This document shows, one piece after another, positions 52,931 through 61,808 of a DNA stretch of 64,000 nucleotides. Location of the stretch: NCBI RefSeq assembly GCF_000738675.1, contig NZ_JPUX01000001.1:2728001-2792000 (forward strand), written 5' to 3'. Every line of letters starts with the position of its first letter. The stretch's first letter is position 1. The DNA comes from Serratia nematodiphila DZ0503SBS1. GTDB lineage: Bacteria > Pseudomonadota > Gammaproteobacteria > Enterobacterales > Enterobacteriaceae. The notes under the pieces were generated by a model. The model was not told the DNA's origin. It saw nothing but the letters and a program-made list of their open reading frames with translations, and made no database searches. Position numbers and translations under genes: made by a program.

Positions 52931-53144
52931 CGTCGTCTTCCCTTTACTTGTTTTTTGATACGTTATAACAAAACCAAGGCGCCGCCAAGCGCCGCTCTCG
53001 CGATCGGCGCCCGCCAGCGCGTGAGCCGGTGCGGTGAACGCCCGTGTTTAATTTACCTTTCTATTTGATTTCATTGAAATTGATGAAGTAGTCCGATGCC
53101 ATCATCCAGGGAATGACAGGGCAGTCAATATTCTAAATACTTAA

Positions 53145-53249
53145 GTTTTCAGCGGCGCCTGGAAAGCGGGCCGGGTCGGGGCCGTGACCGGCGTTTACGC
53201 GGTGTCCTACAGCTTTTTGAAGTATTTCAAGGCGTGGTACCACAGATAG
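53145..53249 (+). pseudogene. Fragment of a membrane-protein C-terminus
   Basis: A 34-codon open stretch after a TAA encodes VFSGAWKAGRVGAVTGVYAV then SYSFLKYFKAWYHR with a TAG stop. It looks like real coding sequence cut off at the left, with an amphipathic helix and a basic end. There is no start codon with a ribosome site. Parent family not identified. Confidence 0.3.
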
Positions 53250-53359
53250 CCGAACGGCGGGCGTGGAGTGAGCTCCCGTTCGGTTGCGGTGCGCGATTGC
53301 GGCTTTGGGCCGGCAACCGCGCGCCGAAGGCGGGGGGCGAACCGCCTTCATCTCCTCGT

Positions 53360-55000
53360 TTAAACGCTGTCTTCAGCGATCAGCACCTCAGTGATATCAA
53401 TGCGATGCAGCAGCTTTCTCTGTTTCTCATGGCTGATTTTCTTCATGCGGCGCAGCCGGTACAGCTCTTCTCTTTCCGCGTGCAACGAGGCTAAGTACAA
53501 CTGCTTTTCCAGCCGCTTCAGCGCCACGATATTCTTAACGTCTTCTTTGGTCAGAATTTTACGTTGCAGCACGTCCAGCATCCGCCGCGTCGTTTCTTCA
53601 ATCAGCTCCGGCGTGGCGTCGTCCGGCGGGGCGACGAGCAGCTTTTCCTTGGTTTCGTTAACGGCTTTGGTCGCCGCGCTCGCCAAGGCTTCTGAAACGG
53701 AGAAAGCCTCTTCCTGATCTTCTTCCGGCGGCAAATTGCCGCGCAACAGGAAGGGCAGCGTGACGATGCCGACGACGATCGACAGCAAGATGACCCCCGA
53801 GGCGATAAACACCAGCTGATACCGCCCCGGGAATGGCGAGCCATCCAATAAAAACAGCGGAATTGACAGCACGCCCGCCAGGGTCACCGCCCCTCGCACC
53901 CCGGCAAAGGCGGCGACGAACAGATCGCGCGTGCTGAATTTCGAAAATAACAGCGGATCTTTGCGCATCAGGGTCGCGCTGCCGACCTTCATCAGCCACA
54001 GCCAAATCAAACGCACGGCGATCAAACTAAAATAGATGATCACCACGTAAGCCAGCAGCGTCTCCAGGCTGATGGAATGATCGATACCGGTTTGCGCCAC
54101 GGTGAAGTTCAAGATGCCTGGCAGCTGCAGCCCAAGCAGAATAAACACCATGCCGTTAAACACGAACTCGAGCATTTCCCAAATATTATTGGTGCGTAAA
54201 CGCACCAGCGGCATGCTGCGATTCACTTTGGATTGGCCAATCATCATGCCGGCGCTGACGGCGGCCAGGATGCCGGATACGCCGATTCTTTCCGCAATCA
54301 GATAGCAGGAAAAGGGCAGTAACAGCGAGAAAATAATCTGGGTGGCGGAATCGTTATACATCCATTTATGGATGAACTTAACCATTTGATTATAGAGAAA
54401 GACAATAATGATGCCGCACAGCACCCCGCCAATCGATACCTGCAGAAAAGTCAGAAAGGCGCTCTCCAGGGTAAACGCCATCGCGCCGAGCGCGACAGCG
54501 ATGGAGAAGTTGAGGGAAACCAACCCGGAGGCGTCGTTCATCAGCGCCTCCCCTTCGATCACGCTCATCACGGGTTTGGGCATGCGTCCTTTACCGACAA
54601 TGCCGGACAGCGCCACGGCGTCCGTTGGCGACAGAACGGCGGCCAGGGCAAACGCGGCGGCGAGGGGGATTGACGGGAGCAGGAAGTGAATCAGATAACC
54701 CACCCCGACGACCGTGATGATCACCAGCACCAAGGCCAGACAAAGGATTTCTCTGCCGTAATGGATGAACTCTTGCGCCGGCGTTTTCCAACCGTCGGCG
54801 AACAGCAGCGGGGGAATAAACAGCATCAAGAAAAGCTCGGGATTGAAGTCGATATGCAACCCAAACTGCGGCCAGGCCAAGACGGCGCCAACGATGATTT
54901 GCATCAGCGGAAGCGGGATTTGGAAGGGCAAGATGCGCGTCACGACGCCGGACAACGAGACGGTGAGCAATAAGATCAATATGGTGAAGAATGTTTCCAT
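53360..55000 (-). CDS. Na+/H+ antiporter, NhaP/YjcE-type (CPA1)
   Basis: A 546-residue CPA1 antiporter. About 12 hydrophobic segments occupy residues 1-415. LSPTDAVALSGIVGKGRMPK, EGEALMNDASGLV (ion-binding ND) and FAGVRGAVTLAGVLSIPLFL are the core family motifs. The last ~130 residues form a charged cytoplasmic tail with coiled-coil tendency. AAAGG precedes the ATG at 55000. It would exchange cytoplasmic Na+ or K+ for H+. Confidence 0.85.
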   Translation of the reverse strand: METFFTILILLLTVSLSGVVTRILPFQIPLPLMQIIVGAVLAWPQFGLHIDFNPELFLMLFIPPLLFADGWKTPAQEFIHYGREILCLALVLVIITVVGVGYLIHFLLPSIPLAAAFALAAVLSPTDAVALSGIVGKGRMPKPVMSVIEGEALMNDASGLVSLNFSIAVALGAMAFTLESAFLTFLQVSIGGVLCGIIIVFLYNQMVKFIHKWMYNDSATQIIFSLLLPFSCYLIAERIGVSGILAAVSAGMMIGQSKVNRSMPLVRLRTNNIWEMLEFVFNGMVFILLGLQLPGILNFTVAQTGIDHSISLETLLAYVVIIYFSLIAVRLIWLWLMKVGSATLMRKDPLLFSKFSTRDLFVAAFAGVRGAVTLAGVLSIPLFLLDGSPFPGRYQLVFIASGVILLSIVVGIVTLPFLLRGNLPPEEDQEEAFSVSEALASAATKAVNETKEKLLVAPPDDATPELIEETTRRMLDVLQRKILTKEDVKNIVALKRLEKQLYLASLHAEREELYRLRRMKKISHEKQRKLLHRIDITEVLIAEDSV

Positions 55001-55194
55001 CGTGAACCTTTTGTGGATTTAATTTTTCTCGCCGTTATCAAACGGTTTTTCTGCATGCCGCCCCTCAGGCGGGCTCGTCGGCCAAGGCTAAGCAGCGGCC
55101 ATGGCGGCCGCTGTCGATAAAGAAAGCGCAGTTGAGCAAGGCCGGTCTTCGCCCCGCTTGCCTGTGGGATGGCGCAGACAAACGGGGCAAAGGG

Positions 55195-57534
55195 TTAAGG
55201 CAGCGCAAACGCCATCACGTAATCGCCGGTTTCTGACGAATGCGCGGCGCCGCCGACCACAATAACGATGTATTGCTTGCCGGTTTTAGGCGAAACGTAG
55301 CTCATCGGCGTCGCGCTCGCGCCGACCGGCAGCGCATATTTCCAGACTTCTTTGCCGGTGCTGCTGTTATAGGCGCGCAGATAATAGTCCTGGAAGCCGG
55401 CGAAGAAGACCAGGCCGCCGGCGGTCGTCATGGTGCCCGCGTAGGTGGGCATGCCAACCGGCATCGGCAGATGCGATCTGATGCCCAGTGGCCCCATTTT
55501 TTCGGCGGTGCCGGCCGGTATCTGCCAGGCAATCTTTTTGTTTTTGTAATCGACGGCGGTGATCGTGCCGTAAGGGGGTTGGTTGCAAGGCACTTCGAGC
55601 GGCGACATCCACATCAACGTGATCATGCCGTATGGCGTGCCGATCATGGGAGAAGGCCCGTGGCCATCGATCACTTTTTGCGGGTACTGTTTCGCGACGC
55701 GTTCATAGTTGTCGCGCGCCACTAACCAAAACACATTCGGGATGCGCACATCGTTCATGTAAGCCAGATGGTTCACAGGATCAATCGACATGCTCCCCCA
55801 GTTGAGTCCGCCTAAATTGCCGGGCTGCTCGAGCGTTGGGCGGGTGCCGATCGGGGTCATGTCGCCCTGGTAATTCATCTGTTTGAACAGGATGCGGCAG
55901 GCCATCTGGTCAAACAGGGTGGTGCCCCACATTTTTTCTTCGGTCAGGCGTTCGGCGCCAATGGTCGGCATGCCGACGGAGAGCGGCTGGGTTGGCGAGA
56001 GGCGCTCTTCCTCTGCGGCGCCTTGGGTCGGCACGGCTTTCTCTTCAACCTGCGCCAGCGGTTTGCCGGTCTCCCGGTTCAGGTAGAAAATCTGCCCGCG
56101 TTTGGTGCCGAGCAAAAGGGCGGGCACCGGGCGATGTTGCTCATCAAAACCGTCCACCAGCGCGGGTTGGGATGCGAGGTCATAATCCCAAATGTCGTGA
56201 TGCGTGGTTTGGAATTTCCAGCGCTCACGGCCTGTTTCAATATCAATGGCGACCAGGGCAGAGTTGTACGCATCCGAATTTTCCGGGCGATTCATGCCGT
56301 AATAGTCGGGCGTTGCATTGCCAAGCGGCGCATACAACAAGCCTAATTTGTCGTCATAGGCGGCGGTGGTCCACATATTCGGCGTGCCGCGCGTATAGGT
56401 GCTTCCGGCAGGCGGAGCCTTGGTGATGCCCGGGTTGCCTAAGTCCCACGCCCAGTCCAACTCGCCGGTTTTGGCGTCGAACGCCCTGATGACGCCGGAG
56501 GGCTCGCCTTTCATTACGTTATCGATAACCCAGCCGCCGACGATAATCTTCCCTCTGGCGATGGTCGGCGCCGAGGTTTGGAAGTAATAACCCGGTTTGA
56601 CTTCCCCCATATGCTGGCCGAGATTCACCTCACCGTTTTGACCGAAGGCGGGGCATTTCTGGCCCGTTTTGGCATCCAGCGCAATGAGGCGGGCATCGAT
56701 CGTGGTGTGAACGATCGTTTTCTCGCACAGCGCGCCTGGCGCAATATCTTCATTTTTGTAGTAGCCAAGCCCGCGGCAGCGTTGCCAAACGGGGGAGGTG
56801 GAATGCGAGTCAAATTTCCAGCGCGCTTTACCCGTATCGGCATCGATAGCGGTGATAAGACCGTTGGGCGTACAGCTATACACCACATCATCAATCGCGA
56901 GCGGGGTGTTTTGGTCCACGCCCGGCCGGAAATCGCCGGTGCGATAAACCCAGGCGAGTTTCAGGTCTTTGACGGTTGAACGGTTCACCTGATTGAACGG
57001 CGCGTAGCGCGTTCCTTCCGTCGTGCGGCCATAGGCGCTCCAATCGGCAGGCGCATTGTCGCTTTTGCTCTCGATAAACGTCACGTCGCCAGCAGGGGTA
57101 ATTTCGCCATGGGGAAAGAAGGCGCCGATAAAGAAAGCGACAAAGGCCACGGATAATGCCGAACCGGCGATGTAAGCCTGCTTTTGACTCTTGGCGCCGT
57201 GCAGGTATGAGGGAAGTAAAAACGCGGCGATAATAGAGAGGCCGGCGGGCACCAGCAGGCGAGGGAACAATGCCCAGTAGTTAAGCCCCGATTCCCAAAG
57301 CGCCCACAACAACGTCATCAAAAACAGCAGGCCGGTTAAGTAACAAGCCGATTTGCTGCGCTTGAGGACCAGCACTGCGGCGGCGATGTAGCCTATCCCG
57401 GTAATGGCATAGTAGAACGATCCGCCGAGGGCGATCAGCCAAATTCCCCCCACGGTTAACGCGACGCCAGAAAAAACCAGCAAGCAAAAGAACGTGATTA
57501 TTGCGGCTCTCTTACCAAACGATGTTCTAATCAT
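55195..57534 (-). CDS. gcd: Membrane-bound PQQ-dependent glucose dehydrogenase family
   Basis: A 779-residue quinoprotein. Five hydrophobic segments fill residues 1-~145 (the ubiquinone-linked anchor). The remainder is the beta-propeller with the PQQ-domain signature NRSTVKDLKLAWVYRTGD, DADTGKARWKFDS, WAWDLGN, and the terminal GKQYIVIVVGGAAHSSETGDY. It oxidises glucose to gluconolactone in the periplasm. AAGGA 7 nt upstream supports the start at 57534 over the in-frame ATG at 57561. PQQ biosynthesis genes are not in the window. Close relatives oxidise quinate or shikimate, so glucose is probable rather than certain. Confidence 0.87.
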   Translation of the reverse strand: MIRTSFGKRAAIITFFCLLVFSGVALTVGGIWLIALGGSFYYAITGIGYIAAAVLVLKRSKSACYLTGLLFLMTLLWALWESGLNYWALFPRLLVPAGLSIIAAFLLPSYLHGAKSQKQAYIAGSALSVAFVAFFIGAFFPHGEITPAGDVTFIESKSDNAPADWSAYGRTTEGTRYAPFNQVNRSTVKDLKLAWVYRTGDFRPGVDQNTPLAIDDVVYSCTPNGLITAIDADTGKARWKFDSHSTSPVWQRCRGLGYYKNEDIAPGALCEKTIVHTTIDARLIALDAKTGQKCPAFGQNGEVNLGQHMGEVKPGYYFQTSAPTIARGKIIVGGWVIDNVMKGEPSGVIRAFDAKTGELDWAWDLGNPGITKAPPAGSTYTRGTPNMWTTAAYDDKLGLLYAPLGNATPDYYGMNRPENSDAYNSALVAIDIETGRERWKFQTTHHDIWDYDLASQPALVDGFDEQHRPVPALLLGTKRGQIFYLNRETGKPLAQVEEKAVPTQGAAEEERLSPTQPLSVGMPTIGAERLTEEKMWGTTLFDQMACRILFKQMNYQGDMTPIGTRPTLEQPGNLGGLNWGSMSIDPVNHLAYMNDVRIPNVFWLVARDNYERVAKQYPQKVIDGHGPSPMIGTPYGMITLMWMSPLEVPCNQPPYGTITAVDYKNKKIAWQIPAGTAEKMGPLGIRSHLPMPVGMPTYAGTMTTAGGLVFFAGFQDYYLRAYNSSTGKEVWKYALPVGASATPMSYVSPKTGKQYIVIVVGGAAHSSETGDYVMAFALP

Positions 57535-57991
57535 ATGTTTTCCTTTGACTTTTAAATCCACATTGGATCACCATCCCATCGCTGCCAACGCGTGAAAATG
57601 CAGGCGCGAAAGGCAAGGCATTTCCCGCCTTGAGACTTTTTATTCTTTAACGCTTTAGGGGCATTGAGTTGTCGTTTTGATATCCATTTCAACAGTGGCC
57701 ATTGCGGCTTGGATCCGTCGCCAGACCAAGATAAGGGTTTTTTATTGGGCGATGACAGAACGCGCGCGATAAAAATAACCATCAACATTTTTATTTAATA
57801 CCGGGTTGTAACCGTCTCGCAGAGATACGGTTGTGGGTGCGCTGGGCAATCCGATATTTTATAGCAGTGATAAGCGCATTGAATGAAAGAGCCTCTCTGG
57901 ACTAATTATTTAGAGTGATGATGAATGCGGAACTGCTTTTAATCACGAGGTTGCGTAGAGGTTTACCCTGCGTTGAGTTCAGGGTGAAACG
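57535..57991. other. Intergenic region upstream of gcd
   Basis: About 460 bp with no supported gene. A 78-codon minus frame (57552-57788) lacks a ribosome site. A hairpin with AACCGT and ACGGTT arms lies near 57809-57833 but lacks a T run. Confidence 0.4.
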
Positions 57992-58165
57992 TCATTCTTT
58001 ATCAAGCCGGTGTCGATAGAAGCGGCGAAAAAAATGATTCAATGCCATTCTTTCCCCATCGACATAGACAATATAACCTTTCCCGCGTTCGCCGACGGTG
58101 ACTTTTTCAACATTAACATTAGGATAGTGTTTTTTTAGGTTTTTAGACCATGCTTGGATACTCAT
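57992..58165 (-). CDS. Small basic hypothetical protein (57 residues)
   Basis: A strongly basic peptide starting MSIQAWSKNLKKHYPNVNVE and ending NHFFRRFYRHRLDKE. AGGA lies 10 nt before the ATG. An alternative start 30 codons upstream has a hydrophobic, Tyr-rich extension. The pattern of charged and aromatic residues looks genuine. No family recognised. Confidence 0.5.
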   Translation of the reverse strand: MSIQAWSKNLKKHYPNVNVEKVTVGERGKGYIVYVDGERMALNHFFRRFYRHRLDKE

Positions 58166-58660
58166 AATTCTATTTTCCTGACGCGCTTTATTCTTGTTTA
58201 AGGCATATTGATAGCACCCGTAAAAATAAGTCTCGTGGAAATAAAATATCGTCACTACCTGGGGATGTCTACAAGCGTGCGGGCGGGATAAAGCGAAAAA
58301 TGCCGGTTGCGCTCAGGCAGGGTATTTAATGAAAATGTAATAAAAACAACAAGTTGACCAATCAGTCGCACAAAAAGCAAATGTGGGTAACACATTGATA
58401 TTTAATGTTTTGGTACGTAAGTCATATCGAAGTCAACGCTTAACGGATAAGCGGTTATTCCTTGTGGGGGCGAGAAAATCTCATCTTGGCGCGATCTTTA
58501 GGGAGGTATTGACGCGTTTTCCAATTAGATAAGTCTTAAAGTTGGTGCTTTGCGGCGAGTGGATAATGAGTGGTTTTGAGCCTAAATTCATCATGACTCT
58601 TTATTGATAAATATAAATAATTACCCTTTTTAATAAATAGCAACGCCGATAGTGACAAGG
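58166..58660. other. Intergenic region between the small basic ORF and the AraC gene
   Basis: About 500 bp with no supported gene, AT-rich between 58580 and 58640. Nothing recognised. Confidence 0.4.
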
Positions 58661-59548
58661 TTAGCGCTCTGGCCCAGGCGCTACCTCTTTCTCTCTGTGC
58701 TTGATAGGGAAGACAATGGGGATATAGGTCTTCATCTCTATTCTATCGCCGCCTTTGGGGGTGATGATTTCAATGAGAAAGCGATCGATCATGCCAACTT
58801 TATTTATCGGGAATGATTTGGTGTAGATACTTTGCGTGAATTTTTGCGCCTCATCGCTTGCGCCGTCAAAACTGAACTCTGCAAAAAGTTGCATGTCTTT
58901 TTTTCCCTGGGCGTCGGCCAGGGAGGCAAGCACGCTGCCAAGACAGTCTTCTTCAGAAATATAGAGGGTCTTCAAATAGATGCTGACGTAATTCTCTTTC
59001 TTGATGCTCGCGCCAAAATTGAAAAAGTTAATCACGCCGCTATCCGTTTTTTTCATGTTATCAATTGCCGCCAATCGCAGCGCGGAAACCGCAGGATGGA
59101 AGTGATATATTTCTGCATCAACGCCATCCCCTGAATCGTCGAAAAACTTTGGCAGGTGCACATAGCGATGCTCGGGAATGCCGTCGAGAAACAGCAATGG
59201 GATGGCGGAGGACACGTCCCACGATTTACTTTTGCGATACTGCATCGGCGAGGTTCTGAATTGCTTGCGGAAGGCTCGTTCAAATGATTGATATGACTGA
59301 AAATTTAGCGTTTTAACGATATCGGAAATAGAGAGGTTCGTCGCTTTCAACATAAATGCGGCGCGAATGAGTTTTCTGCCCCTCACATAGCTTCCGAAAG
59401 TCATCCCTGTTTCATCTTTAAACGCTTTTTGGATATGCCCGCGTGAATATCCGCTTTTTTCTGACAGCATCTCAACGGTGAGCTTCTCATTGAACCCACT
59501 TTCTTCCACCCAGGCGAGCAGCTCCTCAATGACTTTGGTTATAAACAT
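58661..59548 (-). CDS. AraC-family regulator with N-terminal HTH (first of two)
   Basis: A 295-residue regulator in which the two AraC HTH motifs occupy residues ~10-105 (LSEKSGYSRGHIQKAFKDETG, then ISDIVKTLNFQSYQSFERAFRKQF) and the effector part follows (~120-295), the order of Rob rather than AraC. The C-terminal half begins WDVSSAIPLLFLDG and is of the GyrI/AraC-binding type by layout. It is divergent from its paralogue at 60369; 820 bp separate the two starts. Confidence 0.8.
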   Translation of the reverse strand: MFITKVIEELLAWVEESGFNEKLTVEMLSEKSGYSRGHIQKAFKDETGMTFGSYVRGRKLIRAAFMLKATNLSISDIVKTLNFQSYQSFERAFRKQFRTSPMQYRKSKSWDVSSAIPLLFLDGIPEHRYVHLPKFFDDSGDGVDAEIYHFHPAVSALRLAAIDNMKKTDSGVINFFNFGASIKKENYVSIYLKTLYISEEDCLGSVLASLADAQGKKDMQLFAEFSFDGASDEAQKFTQSIYTKSFPINKVGMIDRFLIEIITPKGGDRIEMKTYIPIVFPIKHREKEVAPGPER

Positions 59549-60368
59549 GCAGGAGCTCCCTTTTAGTTAACTGCCTAATGGTTGCGTTGGGTAAAATAAC
59601 GCGTTATCGGTATTCAGCGATAAGCCCCAATTTATCCGTTCTTTTAGGCAATATCCTGAGTATAGAACGCTTGCAATATTAACGCGGTAAATTAAAAAAA
59701 ATGTACTTAAAAGTGTCATTTACCAAATAGCCGCGTATGGCAAGAAGTCGAACGTGAAGGGGGGGCATTTTTGATTTTGTTAATTTATTGATTTTTATTG
59801 ATTTTTATTGGGGTTCCAAGGTGAAGGGAGAACGATTTTTGCTCATTGATAGATAAAAACTCTATATGGCTGTCAATTTATTGACAGTAACATCTTTTCG
59901 AATCGGAATAATTAACTATTCTATGTTTAAGAGTGGGTGGTTAAGCGGAAAATAGGCAGGCAAGGCATTGCGTAATTAAATGATGGTTAATCCAGGGGGG
60001 CGTCAAGGGTAATGATATTCAGAGAAGCGTATGTATGCTTTATTTTCACGATAAATAGCGTTTGCTATTTATCTTCTGGCTGTGGCCCGCGCTTTTTGAG
60101 GCAGAATAAACGCTGAGCGTTGTTCTGTCTTGGCGTCCGTGGTTTATCAGCGTTTTTCCACACGACTTCTTTGTGAATCTCATCTTGTGCGAGAGGTGAA
60201 TCGGCATCTTTCGCCCTGGAAATGATTTTTTTTGCAATGTGATGCGTGGATATATTTGAACGGATATGGGAATGCCATTCTTCGAAAGAAAGCAAGTCGG
60301 ACAGCTTTTGGTTCCGCAAGAAGAGAGATGCATTCAATAATAAAAATAGCAAGATGACAGGCTTTACT
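59549..60368. promoter_or_regulatory. Divergent AraC-AraC intergenic region
   Basis: An 820-bp, AT-rich region. GGTAAAT at 59686-59692 and ATTTACC at 59718-59724 form an inverted repeat with a 25-bp spacer. AAAAGTGTCATTT at 59709-59721 is nearly identical to AAAAGTGTTATTT at 61331-61343 in front of the right-most small-RNA unit. No ribosome site supports the minus-strand frames here. Confidence 0.4.
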
Positions 60369-61094
60369 ATGGATTGTTCTAACAAGTTCAGACGCAATAT
60401 TTTAGATGAGATAATCGCTATCATTGAAAAAGCCATTGATACACAAAGCCATGTATCAATAAGGGCGCTATCCATTAAGTCAGGGTATTCCATCGGGCAT
60501 TTACAGCGGATGTTCTATTTGTATGAAGGGATGAAGATAGGCACTTATATCAGAAAGCGCAGACTAAGCCGCGCGACGTTATTGCTGAAATGTACCGATC
60601 TGAAGATCTATGAAATCGCGTTGCTTTCCGGATTTAGTTCTCAGCAATCATTTAGCCGTGCGTTTTCAAATCAATTCGGTTGCCCGCCGAGAACATTCAG
60701 AACTCTGCGCGATTGGCCTTTTCTCAATTATCAACCGATTATTGGCTTCGATAAAGAGCCTTTCCCCAGCAGCATCGTGTACTTGAATTTGCATGAGTAT
60801 TACGAGAAAAAAAGGATCGTGCAACTGCTTTCGCCGATAATCAGCCGGGGGCAGATGAAGGTAAACGTAAAGAATCCAATAACCTGTAGCCTGTACAACG
60901 CATCGGCAAAGTACATTGCGATCAGACGCAATGAAAAAAAGATGAGCGAAAACGAGTTCATCCTATCGCTCTATGAGGGGGTGTTGGCTTCCCAGGATAT
61001 CTTCATCACGCAAAGCGTAATCTTTAAAATTCACGATCACTGCCCAGGTGAAAAGGAAAACGTCAGCATGTGGTATTTCATCCCGATAAAATGA
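60369..61094 (+). CDS. AraC-family regulator with N-terminal HTH (second of two)
   Basis: A 241-residue paralogue of the protein at 58661, with HTHs IKSGYSIGHLQRMFYLYEGM and IYEIALLSGFSSQQSFSRAFSNQF and then about 135 further residues. The start at 60369 is chosen from AGG spaced 7 nt upstream; in-frame ATGs at 60354 and 60246 are alternatives. The low GC of this gene and its surroundings compared with the rest of the window suggests horizontal acquisition. Confidence 0.78.
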   Translation: MDCSNKFRRNILDEIIAIIEKAIDTQSHVSIRALSIKSGYSIGHLQRMFYLYEGMKIGTYIRKRRLSRATLLLKCTDLKIYEIALLSGFSSQQSFSRAFSNQFGCPPRTFRTLRDWPFLNYQPIIGFDKEPFPSSIVYLNLHEYYEKKRIVQLLSPIISRGQMKVNVKNPITCSLYNASAKYIAIRRNEKKMSENEFILSLYEGVLASQDIFITQSVIFKIHDHCPGEKENVSMWYFIPIK

Positions 61095-61229
61095 GCTTTG
61101 TTTATCGCGCGCGGCAGAAGGTTGCCTGATCACAACGGAAAGCTTTGGTTATGCCATCGATATTTTGATGGCGCCCTCCCGTCACCCCCCCTTAAGCCTG
61201 TTTCCGTCAACGGAACGGTTGGCGAGGAA

Positions 61230-61290
61230 GAAAAAAAACCGACCGCGAGGGTCGGTAAGCATGGGGTATTCAATAGGTATGACAATACTA
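61230..61290 (-). ncRNA. Candidate small RNA unit 1
   Basis: Minus strand: GGTAAA (61324-61329), 20 bp, TATTAT (61298-61303), then about 60 nt ending in the 7-bp stem ACCGACC-CTCGC-GGTCGGT and eight T residues. No ORF. Start is estimated from the -10 element. Same architecture as units 2 and 3. Confidence 0.5.
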
Positions 61291-61428
61291 CAATTAAATA
61301 ATAGCGCGTGTTTGGTTTTTTTCTTTACCGAAAAGTGTTATTTCATGGAGCAATTGGCCCGGCATTCGCACATCCTCTTTTACCATAAGACTGGGGGCCG
61401 TGACGTGCAGGCATCATGAAATGAAGAT

Positions 61429-61515
61429 AAAAAAAGCCGGCGATTAACGCCGGCCAATGAAACATCGAAATCTCTCTGAGATGCACGACCTCTACACGGT
61501 AAATAAGGCTATGCG
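61429..61515 (-). ncRNA. Candidate small RNA unit 2
   Basis: Minus strand: GGTAAA (61548-61553), 20 bp, TTAAAT (61522-61527), then about 87 nt ending in GCCGGCG-TTAAT-CGCCGGC and seven T residues. It sits immediately upstream of unit 1. Confidence 0.5.
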
Positions 61516-61589
61516 GTTGCTATTTAACCCCGCCTGCTGCGCTTTTTTTTACCAAAAAGAGATATTTTTGGCAGGCGAGGAAAGGAAAT

Positions 61590-61667
61590 AAAAAAGCCGG
61601 TCGGACGACCGGCGAATGCGAAAATAACAGGGTAACGTTAATTGAAAGTGCACATAAAATGATAGCG
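61590..61667 (-). ncRNA. Candidate small RNA unit 3
   Basis: Minus strand: GGTAAA (61700-61705), 20-21 bp, TAGGAT-like element (61673-61679), then about 78 nt ending in GCCGGTC-GTCC-GACCGGC and six T residues. It is first of the three tandem units in the direction of transcription. Confidence 0.5.
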
Positions 61668-61808
61668 AATTAATCCTAGCACTGACATCGGCAGTATATT
61701 TTACCTAAAAATGTCTTTGCGGCATTGGCATTACCGCCCGGCTCTGACGGCGGAATGAGTTTGTGCGAGAGGAGAAAGGGCGGCCGATACTGCGCCCCCG
61801 AAGCCAGG

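Noticed and set aside
57552..57788. 78-codon minus frame upstream of gcd
   Set aside because: No ribosome site and a composition typical of noncoding AT-rich sequence.
60065..60493. Minus-strand frames opposite and upstream of the second AraC gene
   Set aside because: The C-terminal part looks somewhat protein-like, but no start codon has a ribosome site and the frame overlaps the AraC HTH on the other strand.
61098..61419. Plus-strand frames over the small-RNA units
   Set aside because: They run through terminator stems, have no ribosome site and are not of protein composition.
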